Below are positions 61,083-64,000 of a stretch of 64,000 nt of DNA, piece by piece (position 1 is the stretch's first letter; the number at the start of each line of letters is the position of its first letter). Below the pieces are notes generated by a model, which searched no databases, was not told the DNA's origin, and saw only the letters and a program-made list of their open reading frames with translations. The stretch spans positions 141,501 to 205,500 of the forward strand of contig NZ_AOGY02000072.1 of assembly GCF_000332455.1 (NCBI RefSeq), given 5' to 3'. Made by a program: the position numbers and the translations under genes. The DNA comes from Leptospira vanthielii serovar Holland str. Waz Holland = ATCC 700522 (GTDB lineage: Bacteria > Spirochaetota > Leptospiria > Leptospirales > Leptospiraceae).

Positions 61083-64000
61083 TCTTCGATCATTGCGGAT
61101 GTATAAAGTTTATATCCAATCCAAAAGCGGTCATCGATTGCAGAGTTCCTAGCTGCTTCTTTTCCCTCGGCTAAACGGATATGTAAAGGTTTTGGTAAAT
61201 CATTCGCTTGCAAAAATTGTTTCAAAAAAAACAAATTATGAACTCCTGTTTGAATTCCAGAATGTAATACGAATAGTCCCGTGTTCTCCCTTGCTAGATA
61301 ATAAGCAACGCCGCTAAAATCATTCGTGTATTGGGCTGAAGTGCCAATTCTTTGATTTGCATAAATTTTGGCAGTATTTACACCCTTAACTGCTGCATCA
61401 AATAAGGGAACTTCGGAACTACACAAATAATTATTTTGACACCAACCAAGCTCCGTAAAATCAACGTTAAACGGCGCATAACCATCCCTTTTCCCATTCG
61501 TTTCCCAAACCATGAGACCTGCATTTATTTCATTCTCCAATGAGGAATTCCAACCCACGACAGATACATCTGGTTTTTTTGGTGTTATCGAATTAAACTT
61601 CAAAACAGGATTGGAAAGAAAATCGGAAACCGAAGCTACCGAATAATATTCTGTATCTGGCAAAACAATGGGAACAACAGCATGCAGCCCCGAGCTATAA
61701 ATATAATGTCTATTTGTTTTATTTAATCTTAAACTAGTTCGATATTTATCGGCTAATGACTCTCTCAAAATCACCTCTTGGCTACCAGATTCAGCTGAAC
61801 GGAAGTATTTTACTGCCTCCCGATAAATGGATTTATTATCAGAAAACATCTCTCGACCTAGTGACTTACCAGAAGCAAAACTCAATAAGTATGTTTTTTT
61901 ACCAAGGTCAAATAGGCCGTGAAATTCCTGTTTGCCAATCATCTTCTTTTTCAATCGCTCGGAATAAACTTCAAAGTTAGGAATATGTTTCACATATAGT
62001 TCATTATTTGAAAATCGACTAGAAGTAAAACGAAAGATTTCTCTTGCAACTGCTAAGTCAAAAAAACTCTCTGAACTATTTTTTTCCAAACTCTGTTGTA
62101 AAAGAAAATGGAACAAAAACTCATACTCTTCCCGAAGTTCTGGGCTCAAAAACTCAGCGCGGTATTTTTTATTAAATTCATTCAAAAGAGAAATAAACTC
62201 ATCCGGTTTTTTGGATTTAGCCACTTGAAAGAATTTTAAGAACGGATTTACAAGAGATGATGTCGAAGATTGATTCTTAAGATAATCGCGTTTCCATTTA
62301 AAATCATTCCATCTTTCCTGCCAAAAGCGATTCCCATCACCTAGTTCTTTATCCATAGACTGTATCTTTGATACGAGTGAATCTGCCATTTCCCATTCAC
62401 CGCGAAGTAACAAGGCTTTTGCAAGTTCTAATCTAAAGAATAAAGTGCGATAACTACGTCCCTCTTTCAGCTCTTCAGATACCAAAAGTTCAATCAAAGA
62501 ATTTACTTCTTGGTTTTTCTGAAAAGGGACAGAACTCAAAAGTAAATGGAAAAACAATGTCCGGTTTAGGTGAGATAGTTTAGTAAGCACCGACTCACCA
62601 CTAGTCAAGTATTCAGGAGTTAATGACATTGATTCAAAGTAACCGGTCTGGAGTTGTTCTTTCCATGCGGAATACAGTCTCAATCGATAAGAATCATAAA
62701 TAGAATCTGAATATCCAAATTTTGTAAAATCTCGCGAAAGCACTTTATCATCGAAATTTTTCCAATCTTTTTTAAATCCATAATTGTACGCTGAAGTGGA
62801 AGTAAGTGGCGTTAAGTAAATATCCTTATCACCTAACAAAAATCCTTTATGAAAGTATAATTCCAAAAGACGGTTTTTAACGACAGTTTTCTCCTTCGGT
62901 GTTTTTGCGAGTCGAGTAAGTTTATTCGTTTCCGATTCTGCTTCATAAAACAAATAATTTTGAATGTATAAAGATCCCAACCTATATGCTTGCAAAAAAG
63001 GATCCTCTTTTGTTTCCACTTTGGACCTGAGATCGTTTTTTGCGGCGATATCTTTTACATTTCCATTACGGAGTTCGAAATAAAAGTCCAATGCTCCCAA
63101 ATAAGAATCTGCATCTTCACCAATAAAATCAGAAGAATTGTATTTACAATCCTCTCTGTCCTTCGAAGAAAGGCAGGAAACCAAATATTCATAACGAATT
63201 TGATTTTGAAAAGAAGATTTCGCATACTTAATCCAAAGTGGTTTGAAAATAGATTTTCTTGGAACATTTGGGAATATTTCGGTTTTTAATTTTGCTAACT
63301 TCAACTCAAGGGCTGGCAATAACTCATCTTCATCATTTAACAAAGTCGATGCGGTATAATAGTTTTCGTATGCGTCTATAAATTCTTTGGATTTTTCTTT
63401 TTGAAAGCCAACACTAATAAACTGGTTTGCCTTTTCCCCTAATCCATTTTTTGAAACAGAAAACTCTTTCCAGTTACCAATCAACAAACGGTTCGGATCC
63501 CTTGCAAAAAGGTCCAGTCTCATCGATGAATAATCTTCCTTTTTTTGAGACTGATAAGAAACAATATTCTGAATTCGTTTAGATCGCAAAACTTCATACA
63601 ATTTACTAATTAGATGCCATTGTTTTTGCGTATTGAAGTTGGAATCTTCCAACCCTATCACCGAAATTTCAGATCCACTTCCTTGGAAAATTTCTCGAAG
63701 TGGAAAAATATAAGATTTTTCATCTCCAAACAAACTGGTTTGTTTATCGAGAGAACGGTTTGTTACCAAATAATCAGTATCATAAAGATAAACACCTAAG
63801 TTTCCCGAGCGTAGAGTGCGGACATTTTTATCTTGTTTATTTTTTTCTGTTTCACCGTAAGCCGTTACCCACTTTAAGCGGCGTTCATTCCTTTCGAGAA
63901 ATAACTCATTATGGTTTCTATCAAAAAGAAGGACAGGAGAAGAATTTATTTTATGATATTCGTTGACAACAGATCTAACCAAACTGCCGCTAACTTTCGG
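61079..64000 (-). CDS. Large repeat-rich protein with possible CHAT-like C-terminus, 5' end outside window
   Basis: At least 970 residues; the minus strand is open to the right edge, so the N-terminus is missing (a TTG at 63982 would be a late start). The middle consists of helices resembling degenerate TPRs (YRLGSLYIQNYLFYEAESE, LRGEWEMADSLVSKIQSMD). The last ~200 residues (HYIYSSGLHAVVPIVLPD, YSVASVSDFL, GLFVLHSGIQTGVHNLFFLKQF, DRFWIGYKLY) loosely follow the order of CHAT caspase-like domains. The His and Cys of such peptidases are not clearly placed, so an active protease is uncertain. No family was firmly recognised. Confidence 0.5.
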   Translation of the reverse strand, partial: PKVSGSLVRSVVNEYHKINSSPVLLFDRNHNELFLERNERRLKWVTAYGETEKNKQDKNVRTLRSGNLGVYLYDTDYLVTNRSLDKQTSLFGDEKSYIFPLREIFQGSGSEISVIGLEDSNFNTQKQWHLISKLYEVLRSKRIQNIVSYQSQKKEDYSSMRLDLFARDPNRLLIGNWKEFSVSKNGLGEKANQFISVGFQKEKSKEFIDAYENYYTASTLLNDEDELLPALELKLAKLKTEIFPNVPRKSIFKPLWIKYAKSSFQNQIRYEYLVSCLSSKDREDCKYNSSDFIGEDADSYLGALDFYFELRNGNVKDIAAKNDLRSKVETKEDPFLQAYRLGSLYIQNYLFYEAESETNKLTRLAKTPKEKTVVKNRLLELYFHKGFLLGDKDIYLTPLTSTSAYNYGFKKDWKNFDDKVLSRDFTKFGYSDSIYDSYRLRLYSAWKEQLQTGYFESMSLTPEYLTSGESVLTKLSHLNRTLFFHLLLSSVPFQKNQEVNSLIELLVSEELKEGRSYRTLFFRLELAKALLLRGEWEMADSLVSKIQSMDKELGDGNRFWQERWNDFKWKRDYLKNQSSTSSLVNPFLKFFQVAKSKKPDEFISLLNEFNKKYRAEFLSPELREEYEFLFHFLLQQSLEKNSSESFFDLAVAREIFRFTSSRFSNNELYVKHIPNFEVYSERLKKKMIGKQEFHGLFDLGKKTYLLSFASGKSLGREMFSDNKSIYREAVKYFRSAESGSQEVILRESLADKYRTSLRLNKTNRHYIYSSGLHAVVPIVLPDTEYYSVASVSDFLSNPVLKFNSITPKKPDVSVVGWNSSLENEINAGLMVWETNGKRDGYAPFNVDFTELGWCQNNYLCSSEVPLFDAAVKGVNTAKIYANQRIGTSAQYTNDFSGVAYYLARENTGLFVLHSGIQTGVHNLFFLKQFLQANDLPKPLHIRLAEGKEAARNSAIDDRFWIGYKLYTSAMIED

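Overview
The window looks like a chromosomal segment of a Leptospira species, probably from the saprophytic side of the genus. The low-GC coding style, the exported proteins with loose spirochaetal lipoboxes (for example VVSC, FQNC, LIGC, FSVC), a DUF1554 lipoprotein, periplasmic-flagellum genes of spirochaete type (fliI, fliJ, flbB), a lipid A gene (lpxK) and many two-component/phosphatase proteins all point there. This is inference from gene content; no rRNA or tRNA gene was found to confirm it. Coding density is high and I see no insertion sequence, prophage, CRISPR array or rRNA operon.

Layout. 1-4744: cell-envelope proteins (a truncated outer-membrane barrel, an OmpA-type lipoprotein, a large DUF1554 lipoprotein). 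4752-12366: a DUF3095 cyclase-like protein, NagZ-type glycosidase, a PilZ-like membrane protein, MurA with a ferredoxin, a small zinc-ribbon protein and a lipoprotein. 12441-18382: fliI, then fliJ-flbB, split by an opposite-strand gene for a three-output sensor (histidine kinase, receiver and PP2C/SpoIIE phosphatase in one chain). 26155 down to 18397 (minus strand): a nine-gene run flhF-flhG-orf-fliA-fapA-orf-swrB-like-remA-gmk, resembling the distal end of the Bacillus fla/che operon. 26384-30584: split mnmC (two genes), lpxK, hisE, a thioredoxin-fold lumen protein. 34196 down to 30620: a small protein, then wzm-wzt-ugd for export of a polysaccharide that may contain uronic acid. 34472-45979: exported proteins of unknown role, a HEAT-repeat protein, a response regulator, glycogen phosphorylase, DUF192, crotonase, a membrane PP2C phosphatase whose frame is broken at an A-run, a lipoprotein metalloprotease and an outer-membrane protein.

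46029-55738 holds the most coherent accessory system: a strong sigma-70-like promoter followed by eight tightly packed genes, mcp-cheW-cheA-cheB-kinase-cheY-receiver-kinase. It has a methylesterase but no methyltransferase, a CheA whose P2 region is replaced by four regularly spaced EFGLF motifs, a kinase carrying a dead receiver, and two stand-alone receivers. I read it as a dedicated chemosensory signalling array, possibly not for swimming, in which one CheA and two extra kinases feed two small receivers.

55731-64000: htrA-aminotransferase-murI-purM on the minus strand, a divergent lipoprotein aminopeptidase starting three bases from htrA, and the truncated 3' part of a very large protein with a possible CHAT-like C-terminus running off the window.

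The best candidates for new biology are the chemosensory operon with its EFGLF linker, the A AAA AAC frameshift site in the PP2C phosphatase, the sensor inserted between fliI and fliJ, and the possible CHAT-like protein at the right edge.
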